Below are positions 1 through 10,100 of a stretch of 42,207 nt of DNA, in pieces (within the stretch, counting starts at the first letter, position 1; each line of letters starts with the position of its first letter). The stretch is from Bacteroidota bacterium. Lineage in GTDB: Bacteria; Bacteroidota; Ignavibacteria; Ignavibacteriales; SURF-24. The notes under the pieces are model-generated. The model saw only the letters and a list, made by a program, of their open reading frames with translations, was not told the DNA's origin and made no database searches. The stretch lies in NCBI GenBank assembly GCA_030706145.1, contig JAUZPB010000028.1:1-42207 (forward strand). Direction: 5' to 3'. A program made the position numbers and the translations under genes.

Positions 1-40
1 AGATTTTCATTCTCAAGGACTTCATTCTCAAGGTTTTCAT
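1..40 (-). CDS. Possible start of a minus-strand gene cut by the window edge
   Basis: Read on the minus strand from position 40, an ATG opens a frame that stays open to the edge for 13 codons (MKTLRMKSLRMKI). An AGGTG stretch lies about 4 bases upstream and could be a ribosome binding site. Three in-frame ATGs occur at 40, 25 and 10 because a 15-base unit is tandemly repeated. Too little sequence is present to name a product, and it may not be a gene at all. The speB terminator lies between this start and the next gene to the right. Confidence 0.3.
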   Translation of the reverse strand, partial: MKTLRMKSLRMKI

Positions 41-120
41 ATGACACCTATTTTTCTGAGCTAAAGATATATAAATTTCCTCGAATATTCTAGGTGGAGG
101 CTTGAGGGGAAAATAATAGA

Positions 121-174
121 AAACGAAAAAAGAGAAAGTGCCTAATCAGCCTAAGACAGGGCAAAATCAGGCAC
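121..174 (-). terminator. Rho-independent terminator after the agmatinase gene
   Basis: On the minus strand, just after the agmatinase stop at 186, the arms GTGCCTGATT (174-165) and GATTAGGCAC (148-139) pair over about 10 positions including G-U pairs, with a further GCC/GGC pairing inside. A T-rich tract (CTTTCTCTTTTTTC) follows. This is the layout of an intrinsic terminator and closes the leftward transcript. Confidence 0.65.
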
Positions 175-185
175 ATATTAAAAGC

Positions 186-1076
186 CTATCTTTTCAGAAA
201 CGCATAGTTCAGAAGTTTATAAACAAGTTTAGCAGCAGTAAAATCAGAGGAATGACTATTTTTAACCGGGGCAAGTTCAACCACGTCAAAGCCGACTATT
301 TTTCTAGATTCACCTATCATCCGCAGCAGGTTCATTGTTTCATCCCAAAATAAACCACCAGGTTCAGGAGTACCGGTTGAAGGCAAAAAAGAAGGATCAA
401 AAGCGTCAACATCAAAGGAAATATAGACATTCTCTTTAAGAGAATTCAAAACTTCTTTTTCCCAGTTTTTACCATATTTATTCAATCTAATATTCCTGGC
501 ATAGAAAGTTTTAATATTGTTTTCCTTAATAAATTTTGATTCCTCAATGCATTGTGCGCGAATGCCAACCTGAACAATGTCCTTTGTTAATTCAGCAACG
601 CGAGCCATAACGGATGCGTGTGAATAAATAGATCCCTCGTAACTCTGACGTAAGTCAGAATGAGCATCAAACTGAAGAATCGAGAGATTTTCAAATTTCT
701 CCAGATGAGCTTTAACGGGAGCTAAGGATAATGAATGTTCGCCACCAAGAGTAACTACAAATTTGCCATCATCCAACAGTTTTATTACTTTATCATAAAC
801 AAAACTGATTGATTTTTTTGCGCTCATATTCTTAAAATCGATGGGAGTAAGAGAACAGATTCCCTTTTCAAAGGCTAATTCCCTATCGAGTTCTTCATCA
901 TAAAACTCGACATAGTGTGAGGCTTCCAAAATTCCTTTAGGACCATTCTTTGTACCATGTCCATAACTAACTGTTTTTTCAAAAGGAGCGGATAAAACAA
1001 CGATTTCAGAGGATTTATACTCAGAATACTGTTTTTCAATTGCAAGGAAGTTTTTCGAAATTCCAAGTTCTTTCAT
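186..1076 (-). CDS. speB: Agmatinase / arginase-family ureohydrolase
   Basis: A 296-residue ureohydrolase, a dimanganese enzyme that removes urea from a guanidino substrate. Agmatinase (agmatine to putrescine) is the usual assignment. The metal-binding motifs are all present and in order: GGEHS at 111-115, DAHSD at 137-141 and SFDVDAFDP at 220-228, followed by PEPGG near 238-241. Family members more often have GGDHS, so the Glu in the first motif is a small variation. Length is normal. The ATG is preceded by AGGA at suitable spacing. A strong hairpin separates it from ribBA upstream and another terminator follows. Arginase, formimidoylglutamase or guanidinobutyrase activity cannot be excluded from sequence alone. 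Confidence 0.85.
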   Translation of the reverse strand: MKELGISKNFLAIEKQYSEYKSSEIVVLSAPFEKTVSYGHGTKNGPKGILEASHYVEFYDEELDRELAFEKGICSLTPIDFKNMSAKKSISFVYDKVIKLLDDGKFVVTLGGEHSLSLAPVKAHLEKFENLSILQFDAHSDLRQSYEGSIYSHASVMARVAELTKDIVQVGIRAQCIEESKFIKENNIKTFYARNIRLNKYGKNWEKEVLNSLKENVYISFDVDAFDPSFLPSTGTPEPGGLFWDETMNLLRMIGESRKIVGFDVVELAPVKNSHSSDFTAAKLVYKLLNYAFLKR

Positions 1077-1097
1077 ATGGTTTTCCTAATGTATTTA

Positions 1098-1126
1098 TAA
1101 AAAGAGACTCAAAAAGAGTCTCTTTA
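1098..1126 (-). terminator. Intrinsic terminator at the end of ribBA
   Basis: A perfect 10-base inverted repeat, AAAGAGACTC at 1101-1110 and GAGTCTCTTT at 1116-1125, encloses a five-base loop. On the minus strand it is followed by TTTTTAT. The ribBA stop codon (1124-1126) lies within the hairpin, so the terminator starts right at the end of translation. It should limit read-through into the agmatinase gene. Confidence 0.7.
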
Positions 1127-2338
1127 TAAAACAATCTTGTCATTTAATAAAATAAGATGTCCCATCTTATCACGTTTTGTAATAAGATATTTCCTGTTTT
1201 TGTCATTTGGTGTAATCTCCAGTGGGACTCTTTCAGTAACTTCAAGTCCATATCCTTTAAGACCAATAATCTTTTTAGGATTGTTAGTCAAGAGTCTCAT
1301 TTTTCTTACACCCAAATCAAGCAGTATTTGTGCACCAATTCCATAGTCTCTAAGGTCAGCATGAAATCCTAAATCTTCATTAGCCTGGACAGTATCACGA
1401 CCTTTATCCTGAAGAGCATAGGCTTTAATTTTATTTAGTAATCCAATACCTCGGCCTTCCTGGCGCATATAGACGAGAACGCCATTTCCTTCCTGCTCAA
1501 TTTTCTCAAGGGCAGCATGGAGCTGATCGTGGCAATCACATCTTAAAGATTGGAAAACATCACCAGTAAGGCATTCAGAGTGAACTCTTACAAGAGTAGG
1601 TTTTTCGGGATCAATTTCACCTTTAAGCAAAACGACATGCTCCTTGTTATCAAGGTAGCTTTTGTAAACATAAAGGTGGAAAGCTCCTTTTTTTATTGGA
1701 AAATTGACATCAGCAGCTCTGACTACCAGTTTATCCTTTTGAATCCTATATTTAATCAGATCACTAACAGTCATTATTTTCAAATTATACTGACTAGCAA
1801 ATTTTTCCAAATCAGGAACCCGTGCCATTGTACCATCCTCATTTAGAATTTCACAGAGGACACCGACGGGCTCTAGATTAGCAAGCTTGCATAAATCGAC
1901 AGCCGCCTCAGTGTGACCAGCACGCCTGAGTACCCCCTCGTCAAAAGCACGCAGAGGGAAAATATGTCCGGGTTTTGCAAAATCCTCATTCGTAGCATTC
2001 TTTTCAGAAAGTTTCTTCAAAGTTATAGCCCGGTCACTTGCAGAAATTCCAGTAGTAGTACCTTCGGCTGCATCAACTGTGACAGTGAATTGTGTACCAT
2101 GCAAGGCAGAATTTGAATCAACCATCAACTGAAGGCCAAGGTTGTCAAGTTTTTTCCCAGACATAGGAGCGCATATCATTCCCCTACCATACTTAGCCAT
2201 AAAATTAACGATCTCAGGAGTTATGAACTGTGCAGCACAGACCAAGTCTCCTTCATTTTCCCTGTCTTCATCATCAACCACAATAATTACTTTGCCATTC
2301 TTAAAATCCTGAATAGCCTCTTCAACTGAACAGAACAT
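1124..2338 (-). CDS. ribBA: Bifunctional 3,4-dihydroxy-2-butanone-4-phosphate synthase / GTP cyclohydrolase II
   Basis: A 404-residue fusion catalysing the two entry reactions of riboflavin synthesis. The N-terminal RibB domain (about 1-200) turns ribulose 5-phosphate into the butanone phosphate and shows the acidic motif DDEDRENEGD at 22-31 and GHTEAAVDL near 141. The C-terminal RibA domain (about 205-404) opens the GTP ring and shows the zinc ligands C256, C267 and C269 in SECLTGD and RCDC, then MRQEGRGIGL at 291-300. Both halves look catalytically intact. A GAAGGT ribosome binding site lies six bases before the ATG. Only 22 bases separate it from yajC, so it probably belongs to a tgt-yajC-ribBA operon. 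There is no room for an FMN riboswitch in that gap. Confidence 0.95.
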   Translation of the reverse strand: MFCSVEEAIQDFKNGKVIIVVDDEDRENEGDLVCAAQFITPEIVNFMAKYGRGMICAPMSGKKLDNLGLQLMVDSNSALHGTQFTVTVDAAEGTTTGISASDRAITLKKLSEKNATNEDFAKPGHIFPLRAFDEGVLRRAGHTEAAVDLCKLANLEPVGVLCEILNEDGTMARVPDLEKFASQYNLKIMTVSDLIKYRIQKDKLVVRAADVNFPIKKGAFHLYVYKSYLDNKEHVVLLKGEIDPEKPTLVRVHSECLTGDVFQSLRCDCHDQLHAALEKIEQEGNGVLVYMRQEGRGIGLLNKIKAYALQDKGRDTVQANEDLGFHADLRDYGIGAQILLDLGVRKMRLLTNNPKKIIGLKGYGLEVTERVPLEITPNDKNRKYLITKRDKMGHLILLNDKIVL

Positions 2339-2360
2339 TTTAATACCTTCTATTTCATTT

Positions 2361-2666
2361 TTATTTCAGAACGGTAGCAATTGCAGAACGTTCGATCTTA
2401 ATTTTAACATGGTCATCGATTTTAACGAGAGCTGTTTTTTCTTCAAGGCCCTCAATAGTTCCATGGATACCACCATTTGTAATAATCTTATCTCCTTTTT
2501 GGAGATTAGATAAAAGTACATCTCTTTCTTTAGCCTTCTTTTGCTGAGGTCTGATTATCATAAAGTAAAATATCAAGAATATAGCACCGAACATAATAAA
2601 AGTGCTAATCAAACTTCCGCCACCTTGTTGGCCTGGTTGAGGAGCCATAGCAATTAATAGATCCAC
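2361..2666 (-). CDS. yajC: Preprotein translocase subunit YajC
   Basis: A 101-residue inner-membrane accessory protein of the SecDF-YajC complex, which assists protein export through SecYEG. It has a glycine/glutamine-rich N-terminus, one membrane segment at about residues 20-38, the family signature IIRPQQKKAKER right after it, and a small soluble domain with GDKIITNGGIHGTI. The start is GTG at 2666: the perfect AAGGAGG at the end of tgt sits six bases upstream, whereas the next ATG (six codons in) would be too far. The tgt stop and this start abut as TAAGTG, so translation is probably coupled. A tgt-yajC pairing is common in bacteria. Confidence 0.92.
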   Translation of the reverse strand: MDLLIAMAPQPGQQGGGSLISTFIMFGAIFLIFYFMIIRPQQKKAKERDVLLSNLQKGDKIITNGGIHGTIEGLEEKTALVKIDDHVKIKIERSAIATVLK

Positions 2667-3888
<1,222 letters not shown>

Positions 3889-4011
3889 ATAGTACAATTT
3901 GCCCAAAGCTTAATATTCGATTTTCTAATTTACGTGAATTTTTGCTTAAGTGCTATAGAAAGTCAGAAGGAGAATTGAGTTTTAGGAGGTAGATTTTCAA
4001 TAAAGAATGTT

Positions 4012-4140
4012 GTGACATATTTCAAAAAGAAAAAGCAAAAGGATTCAGGAAAAGGACAAAAAGAAGAGTATTTTCAAACTTTAAATAAATATTATAACAA
4101 TTCTAGTGTCCAGCTTCCTGATCCTGAAGCAATAAATTAG
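4012..4140 (+). CDS. Candidate small plus-strand protein of about 42 residues
   Basis: The gap between tgt and trxA holds a plus-strand frame with the stop TAG at 4138-4140, overlapping the trxA stop codon on the other strand. The product would start VVTYFKKK, has a lysine-rich first half and a more ordinary tail ending LPDPEAIN. A perfect AGGAGG at 3984-3989 lies upstream, but the only standard start in frame is GTG at 4012, 22 bases away, which is too far. An ATA at 4000 sits at better distance. The frame is closed upstream by TGA at 3976. I do not recognise the protein. It could be a real small gene with a base error or a chance frame. Confidence 0.25.
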   Translation: MTYFKKKKQKDSGKGQKEEYFQTLNKYYNNSSVQLPDPEAIN

Positions 4141-4460
4141 TTCAATATACTTTGAATTTTCTGAACAAACTGAGGTTTTTGAACTGCACCAATAATAGTA
4201 TCGACAACTTTACCATCTTTTAAGAAAAGAACAGTTGGGATACTTCTAACGCCATATTTGATGGCAGTCTGCTGGTTTTCATCAACATCAAGCTTTCCAA
4301 CTTTAACTTTCCCCTGGTATTCTACAGAAAGTTGTTCTATTATGGGAGCAATCATTCTGCAGGGGCCGCACCATGTTGCCCAGAAATCAACAATAACAGG
4401 AACATCAGACTTTAAAACTTCAGATTCAAAATTAGCATCAGTAAACTGAACAGGCTTCAT
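4137..4460 (-). CDS. trxA: Thioredoxin
   Basis: A 107-residue cytoplasmic thiol-disulfide reductant. The active site WCGPC is at residues 30-34, the cis-proline is in SIPT (about 75), and the length is that of classical thioredoxin with no signal peptide. It therefore looks like the general electron donor for ribonucleotide reductase and similar enzymes. AAGGAG lies seven bases before the ATG. A TATTTTTG at 4536-4529 on the minus strand matches the Bacteroidota -7 consensus TAnnTTTG, but no matching -33 element is evident. It is transcribed alone, as judged by the gaps of over 200 bases on each side. Confidence 0.95.
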   Translation of the reverse strand: MKPVQFTDANFESEVLKSDVPVIVDFWATWCGPCRMIAPIIEQLSVEYQGKVKVGKLDVDENQQTAIKYGVRSIPTVLFLKDGKVVDTIIGAVQKPQFVQKIQSILN

Positions 4461-4625
4461 ATTTATTCTCCTTGCCTAAGGTTAATCAATTCAAAAGACC
4501 AAGAGCCTAATGCTCAAGGCTTTATACTCAAAAATACACATTAAAATAAAATAATCCAGTAAAATTCAGAATCGGTTAATATAGAAGAGTAAAGATACCG
4601 GATTGGGCTGAATAATAATTTGAGA

Positions 4626-4668
4626 TTGCGGAAAGATAGATAAAAAAAATGATCTATCGAATCCGCAA
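4626..4668 (-). terminator. Hairpin downstream of the acyl-CoA dehydrogenase gene
   Basis: Two nested inverted repeats, TTGCGGA/TCCGCAA (4626-4632 and 4662-4668) and GATAGAT/ATCTATC (4635-4641 and 4652-4658), form a long stem 30 bases beyond the stop codon at 4700. The outer and inner stems are separated by unequal short bulges. The minus-strand tail is only AT-rich (CAAATTATTATT) with no true T-run, so termination efficiency is uncertain. Confidence 0.5.
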
Positions 4669-4699
4669 CCAAATTATTCAAATAAAAAATCTAAGGGAT

Positions 4700-5842
4700 T
4701 TACATTGCCCCATTTTTCTTCAGAATATCTCTTGCAATAATGCCTTTCTGAATTTCGTTAGTACCTTCAAAGATACGGTTAATTCTAGCATCTCTATAAA
4801 ATCTTTCAATAGGAAGCTCACGTGAGTATCCCATTCCACCATGAACCTGAACAGCAAGGTCAGCGATCTTATCAAGAGATTCAGAACAGAAATATTTTAC
4901 AATAGCAGACTGGCGCGAAACGCTTTTCTTAAGGTCATAATCAACAGCTGTGCGATAAACTATAGATTCCATATTATAAATCATTATAGCCATTTCTGCA
5001 AGCATGAATTGAACAGCTTGAAAATTACTAATAGCAGTATCGAACTGAACTCTTTCCTTAGCATACTTAGTTGAAAGAGCAAGGAGTTCTTTTGCAGCAC
5101 CAAGGCAAGCAGCGCCAAGTCCCAATCTACCTGCATCGAGAGTTTTCATAGCAATAAGGAATCCGCGGCCATCTTGTCCAATCATATTCTCCTTAGGTAC
5201 ACGCACATTATCAAAAGTAATAGCATTAGTAGTACTTCCCTTAATACCCATTTTCTTTTCAGAAGGGCCAGCATGGAATCCAGGCCATTTAGTTTCAACG
5301 ACAAAAGCAGTGATACCCTTAGGAGTGCGGGCAAAAACTGATACTATATCAGCAATTCCCCCATTTGTAATCCACAATTTATCACCATTTAATACCCACT
5401 CATCTCCATCTAAAACAGCTTTAGTCTTAAGGTTAAAAGAATCACTTCCAGCCTGAGGTTCGGTTAAGCAAAATGCGCCAATAGCCTCTCCCTTAGCAAG
5501 TCTAGTAACATATTTTTTCTTTAATTCTTCTGAACCACCTAGATAGATGGCATTAGTACCTATAGATTGATGAGCGCCTATAAAAGTAGCAGTCGACATG
5601 CAACCGCGAGCAATTTCTTCTTGACAGATGCAATAACCTACTTCACCAAATCCACTGCCGCCATATTCTTCAGGGAAAGAGACACCAAGTACACCAATTT
5701 CGGCCAGTTTATCGATTAATTCTCTTGGAATCTTTTCGTCAGCATCAATTTTTTGAGCTATTGGCTTGATCTCATTATTTGTAAAGTCGCGAACCATTTC
5801 GCGCAACATATTTTGTTCTTCAGTGAAAGTGAATTCAAACAT
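4700..5842 (-). CDS. Acyl-CoA dehydrogenase
   Basis: A 380-residue flavoenzyme that introduces the alpha-beta double bond into acyl-CoA and passes electrons to ETF. The protein has the normal three-domain layout: an N-terminal helical domain, a beta domain with CLTEPQAGSD and WITNGG, and a C-terminal helical domain with VQVHGGMGY and the end motif RINRIFEGTNEIQ, where the Glu of FEGT is the expected catalytic base. This is the short/branched-chain (Bcd/AcdA-like) pattern, but the chain-length preference cannot be read. AAGG precedes the ATG. A TATATTTG at 5902-5895 on the minus strand resembles a Bacteroidota -7 element about 50 bases upstream. Its neighbour is a fatty-acid synthesis reductase. 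Confidence 0.93.
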   Translation of the reverse strand: MFEFTFTEEQNMLREMVRDFTNNEIKPIAQKIDADEKIPRELIDKLAEIGVLGVSFPEEYGGSGFGEVGYCICQEEIARGCMSTATFIGAHQSIGTNAIYLGGSEELKKKYVTRLAKGEAIGAFCLTEPQAGSDSFNLKTKAVLDGDEWVLNGDKLWITNGGIADIVSVFARTPKGITAFVVETKWPGFHAGPSEKKMGIKGSTTNAITFDNVRVPKENMIGQDGRGFLIAMKTLDAGRLGLGAACLGAAKELLALSTKYAKERVQFDTAISNFQAVQFMLAEMAIMIYNMESIVYRTAVDYDLKKSVSRQSAIVKYFCSESLDKIADLAVQVHGGMGYSRELPIERFYRDARINRIFEGTNEIQKGIIARDILKKNGAM

Positions 5843-6038
5843 GTCAAAATAACCTTAAATTGTGTGTTATTAAAAATTTGATTAAAAATTCCTCCAAATA
5901 TACTGAAGAATTTTGAATAATGATGCAGGCCTTACTATTTTTTTCAGATGAAGAGCAGGTATAGCAAGAAGACAAATTGAGCAGTAAAATTTCAGATCAG
6001 AGGTATGTTTTGGAATGAATTTTTATAGTTTAAGAAAT

Positions 6039-6069
6039 GAAAAGAAGCACATCTGGCGTGCTTCTTTTC
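6039..6069 (-). terminator. Intrinsic terminator after the enoyl reductase gene
   Basis: A perfect 12-base stem, GAAAAGAAGCAC (6039-6050) and GTGCTTCTTTTC (6058-6069), has a seven-base loop. On the minus strand the stem ends in a T-rich arm (CTTCTTTTC) followed by ATTTCTT. It lies 45 bases past the stop at 6114. The A-run on the other side would also give a T-run on the opposite strand, as is common for terminators. Confidence 0.7.
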
Positions 6070-6113
6070 AAAAAAAAAGCAATTTTCACGATTTCCTTAA
6101 GAATAACTGGTTT

Positions 6114-6959
6114 TTATTTAAAACCCTTGCAAACTTTTTCGCCAATATAGTTTACGACATATTCTCCGCCATCAACACCTATGACATTTCCAGAAATCCA
6201 ACCTGCTTTTTCGTCGCACAAAAGAACAATTGCCTTAGCAACTTCTTCAGGAACAGTAAGTTTACCCATAGGATTTTTCTGTTCAGCAGCCTGAAGCATT
6301 TTTTCGACTCCAGGAATTTTTCTTGAAGCAGGAGTATCAGTAACACCAGCCATGATTGCATTAGCTGTTATCTTCATAAATCCAAGTTCAACAGCAATTT
6401 GACGGATATGAGCTTCAAGAGCAGCTTTAGCAGCAGAGACAGCGCCATAGCTAGGGATAACGGTCTGCGATCCTGCACTTGTCAAAGCAAATATTCTTCC
6501 GCCTTCAGCAAAGAGGTTATTATATATCAAACCCTGAATCCAATAAACAAGGCTATGAGCCATAACATCAAGTGTCATAGTCATTGAAGCCTGAGAGACA
6601 GCATCTTCAGGTCGTTTTGCAAAATAAGGTCTAAGTGTACCGAAGGCCATAGAATGGATCAGGACTTTGACTTTGCAATTATCTTTACAGGATTCGAATC
6701 TCTCCTTAATTTCGTCAATAACTTCTTCTCTTTTAATTGGATCGGCTGCATTAATATTAAAAAAAACAGCGCTTTGCCCAGCTTTTTCAATTTTCTTTAT
6801 AATTGCATTAACATTAGGCATTGTTGCCTGTCTGTCGAGGTGAATTCCAAAAATGTTATAGCCATTTTTGGCTAGTTCAACAGCAGCAGCACCACCAAAA
6901 CCACTTGAGGCGCCCAAAATGACAGCCCAAGCTTTATCTGTAGATTTTTTTGCTTCCAA
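6114..6959 (-). CDS. fabL: SDR-family enoyl-[acyl-carrier-protein] reductase (FabL/FabI-like)
   Basis: A 281-residue short-chain dehydrogenase fold protein. The nucleotide-binding motif GASSGFG is at residues 16-22. The catalytic pair is Y171 and K178, i.e. Tyr-x6-Lys, the spacing typical of enoyl-ACP reductases, whereas ordinary SDR enzymes have Tyr-x3-Lys. With the ASSG-type cofactor motif the best match is the FabL type, which carries out the last step of each fatty-acid elongation cycle with NADPH. The start is TTG at 6959, nine bases after AAGGA; no ATG is available upstream in frame. A different SDR reaction is possible, so the symbol is tentative. Confidence 0.72.
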   Translation of the reverse strand: MEAKKSTDKAWAVILGASSGFGGAAAVELAKNGYNIFGIHLDRQATMPNVNAIIKKIEKAGQSAVFFNINAADPIKREEVIDEIKERFESCKDNCKVKVLIHSMAFGTLRPYFAKRPEDAVSQASMTMTLDVMAHSLVYWIQGLIYNNLFAEGGRIFALTSAGSQTVIPSYGAVSAAKAALEAHIRQIAVELGFMKITANAIMAGVTDTPASRKIPGVEKMLQAAEQKNPMGKLTVPEEVAKAIVLLCDEKAGWISGNVIGVDGGEYVVNYIGEKVCKGFK

Positions 6960-7116
6960 TTTTATGATTCCTTTTTAAAATAATTTTAATTATTAAATGC
7001 TATAATAACAAAATCGTGATAGTTATTCAATAATAGGGCCAAAACTTGTTTATAAATTCAACAACTCTTAACACAAACAAGAAATATTTTCTATATTTTG
7101 GAAAAAACATTTTTAA

Positions 7117-10100
7117 CTAAGCACAAAGTAAGATTGAGTCATCACCAAGCAGCTGAGTCATTGCGCTTAGGAACTCATCACAAATCCTAACACGGTATTT
7201 CTGGACCTGGAACAATCTGGTTCGATCGCCATTATTCTGGAAATGAATAATAGGGAGTATATTTCCCTTATATTTTTCAAAAAGATTTTTGAGTTCAGAA
7301 ATAACATTTATGTCTTGAAACTTTTCGTTGTCGATCACAATTTTCAAGCTTTTTGTCAGGTTACGGACCTCTTCAAAGGACATAGCATTTTCAATCTGAA
7401 GCTTAATAGCATCGCCACTACTTTCAGGTTTACCAATCAGAACAACAGGAGCTTCCTCCTCAATATATTGGTTAATTTTCTCAAAAGTAGATCCAAAGAC
7501 AAGGCATTCACAAGATCCTGAAAAGTCATCCAAAGTAAAAAATGCCATTGTCTTACCGGAGCGATCAATTTTTTTCTTAAGTCCAGTAATAACGCCACAA
7601 GCCCTTACCTGTTCGACATTTGTAAGCTCACCTTCAGTTTCACCCAGATGAATTGTAGCAAAGGATTTGTATTCGAGTTCATATTTACGCAAAGGATGAT
7701 TAGTAAGATAGAAGCCCAGTACTTCTCTTTCCTTCGATAATTCTTCCTTTGATGTCCAGCTATTAACGTCGGGCAGTGAAGGCTCAGGAATTTCGACAGT
7801 TTCAGCTATTCCCCCAAAGAGGCTATCTGTAATAGAGAGTGCCGAATTACGGACCTTGTTACCAAAATCAAGTGCGGACTCAACGGCACAGAGATTTTGT
7901 TCTCTTGTTCCACTAAGTTTATCGAAGGCACCTGCCAGGACCAATCCCTCAAGTGCCCTTTTATTAACCAATCTTGTATCGACATTAGAACAAAGGTCAA
8001 AGATACTTTTGAAGTCGCGGCCAAGTTCCTCTTTTTTTCTAATAATCTCTTCAATTGCGCCAATACCTACATTCTTAATAGCGCACATTCCAAAAACAAT
8101 TTTTCCATCCAAAACATCAAAGTATACTGAAGGAGTATTAATATCAGGGCATAAAACTTCAATCTTTAATTTTCTACAATCTTCCAGAAAGGTTGTAACT
8201 TTATCTGTATTTCCAAATTCATTTGTAAGGTTGGCTGCAAGAAATTCAGCCGGGTAATGAGCCTTCAGGTAAGCTGTATGATAAGCCACCACGCTATAGG
8301 CAACAGCGTGGCTTTTATTAAATCCATAGTTAGCAAATTTATCAATTGCTTCAAATATAGCAATAGCTACTTTAGGGTCGATTCCATTTTTGGAGGCGCC
8401 ATCAACAAACTTGGTCTTTTGTTCGGCCATAGCCTGAAGATCTTTTTTACCCATGGCGCGGCGGAGAATATCAGCCTCGGCAAGGCTCATTCCACCAGCT
8501 TTATTAGCAATTTGAATAACCTGTTCCTGGTACACAATAATGCCATAAGTTTCCTGTAGTATGGGTTCAAGTACAGGGTGCAAATATTCAGGTTTAGCTA
8601 TACCATGTTTGCGCTTAATAAAGTCATCAATAAACTCCATAGGACCAGGACGGTAGAGAGCATTCATAGCCGAGAGGTCCTTGATGCTTGTAGGTTTAAG
8701 CTTTTTCAGATACTCGCGCATAGGGCCACTTTCAAACTGAAAGACTGCCGTTGTCTGGCCTTTAGCAAAGAGCTGATAAGTTTTTTCATCATCGATGGGT
8801 ATATCGTCAGGATTAATCTCAATGCCATGGTTTTTCTTAATAAGCGCAATTGTATCCTGTATGATAGTAAGCGTCCGCAGCCCAAGAAAGTCCATTTTAA
8901 GAAGACCGGCTGATTCGATCTCCTTCATGTTATACTGGGCAATAAGGTCATTTCCAGTTCCTTGTGTAGCCAAAGGAACATAGTTACTAACATCTCCCGG
9001 AGAAATAACGACGGCAGCGGCATGCTTAGAAGCATTTCTATTCATACCCTCAAGAATTCTAGCATATTTAATAAGTTCACGAATAGTAGGGTCATTTGAT
9101 TCTCTGACCCATTTTAATTCAGGAACTTCAGCCAAAGCCTGTTCAATAGTATAAACCTTGCCAAACTTAGAAGGGATAAATTTGGTTATGCTATTAACCG
9201 TAGGTATAGGAATTCCGAGCACTCTGGCCACATCTTTTAGAACAGCCTTTGAAGACAATCTGTTAAAAGTAACAATCTGACAGACAGATTTTTCACCATA
9301 TTTTTCTTTAACATATTCAATAGCAAGTCCGCGCTTATCATCGCCAAAATCAACGTCAATATCAGGCATTGATTTTCTTGCCGGATTGAGGAATCTTTCA
9401 AAGAGCAGGTCATAATCTAGGGGATTAACATTTGTAATACCCGTAGTGTAAGCCACAAGACTTCCAGCCGCACTTCCTCTACCAGGACCTACAGCGATTC
9501 CTCTGCTTTTTGATGCATTAATATAATCCTGAACGATCAAGAAATAGCCAGAATAACCCATTTTCTTAATGGTTTCCAGCTCATAATTAAACCTATCCTC
9601 TATTTCAGGGGTTAGTTTTTTAAATCTTTTATGGAGACCTTCACGAGCAATTTGTTCAAAATACTCGTCCAGATTTTTTGCATTTGATTCGGGAGGGATT
9701 GGGAAATGAGGACTAAGGTAGCCTTCAAATTCAAGCTTAAAATTTATTTTCTCATTTATTTCGAGTGTATTTTCGACAGCGCCCGGATATTTTCTAAAGA
9801 GGTCTGCCATCTCATCAGAAGATTTAAAGTAGATCTGATCGGTGTTATATCTTAGTTTCTTATAATCGGCTGTTCCAGACTTATCTCCAAGAAGGAGCAG
9901 AATATTGTGAGCAATAGCATGGTCTTTTTCAACATAATGACAATCATTTGTGGCAACTAACTTTATACCTAATTCTTTAGAAAGTTTTGGCATTCCCTCG
10001 AGTATTGGTTTATCAATATCCATATTGTGATCTTGTATCTCGAGATAGAAGTCATCACCAAAAAGCTCGTGATATTGTATAGCAACACTCTTTGCCTTAT

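Noticed and set aside
138-353. Plus-strand open frame of 71 codons at the left end
   Set aside because: It lies mostly opposite the agmatinase gene, whose motifs are clear, and has no ribosome binding site or recognisable domain. Similar plus-strand frames opposite ribBA, dnaE, accA and others were dropped for the same reason.
2339-2360. FMN riboswitch before ribBA
   Set aside because: The gap to yajC is only 22 bases, far too short for the riboswitch, and no such fold is seen further upstream.
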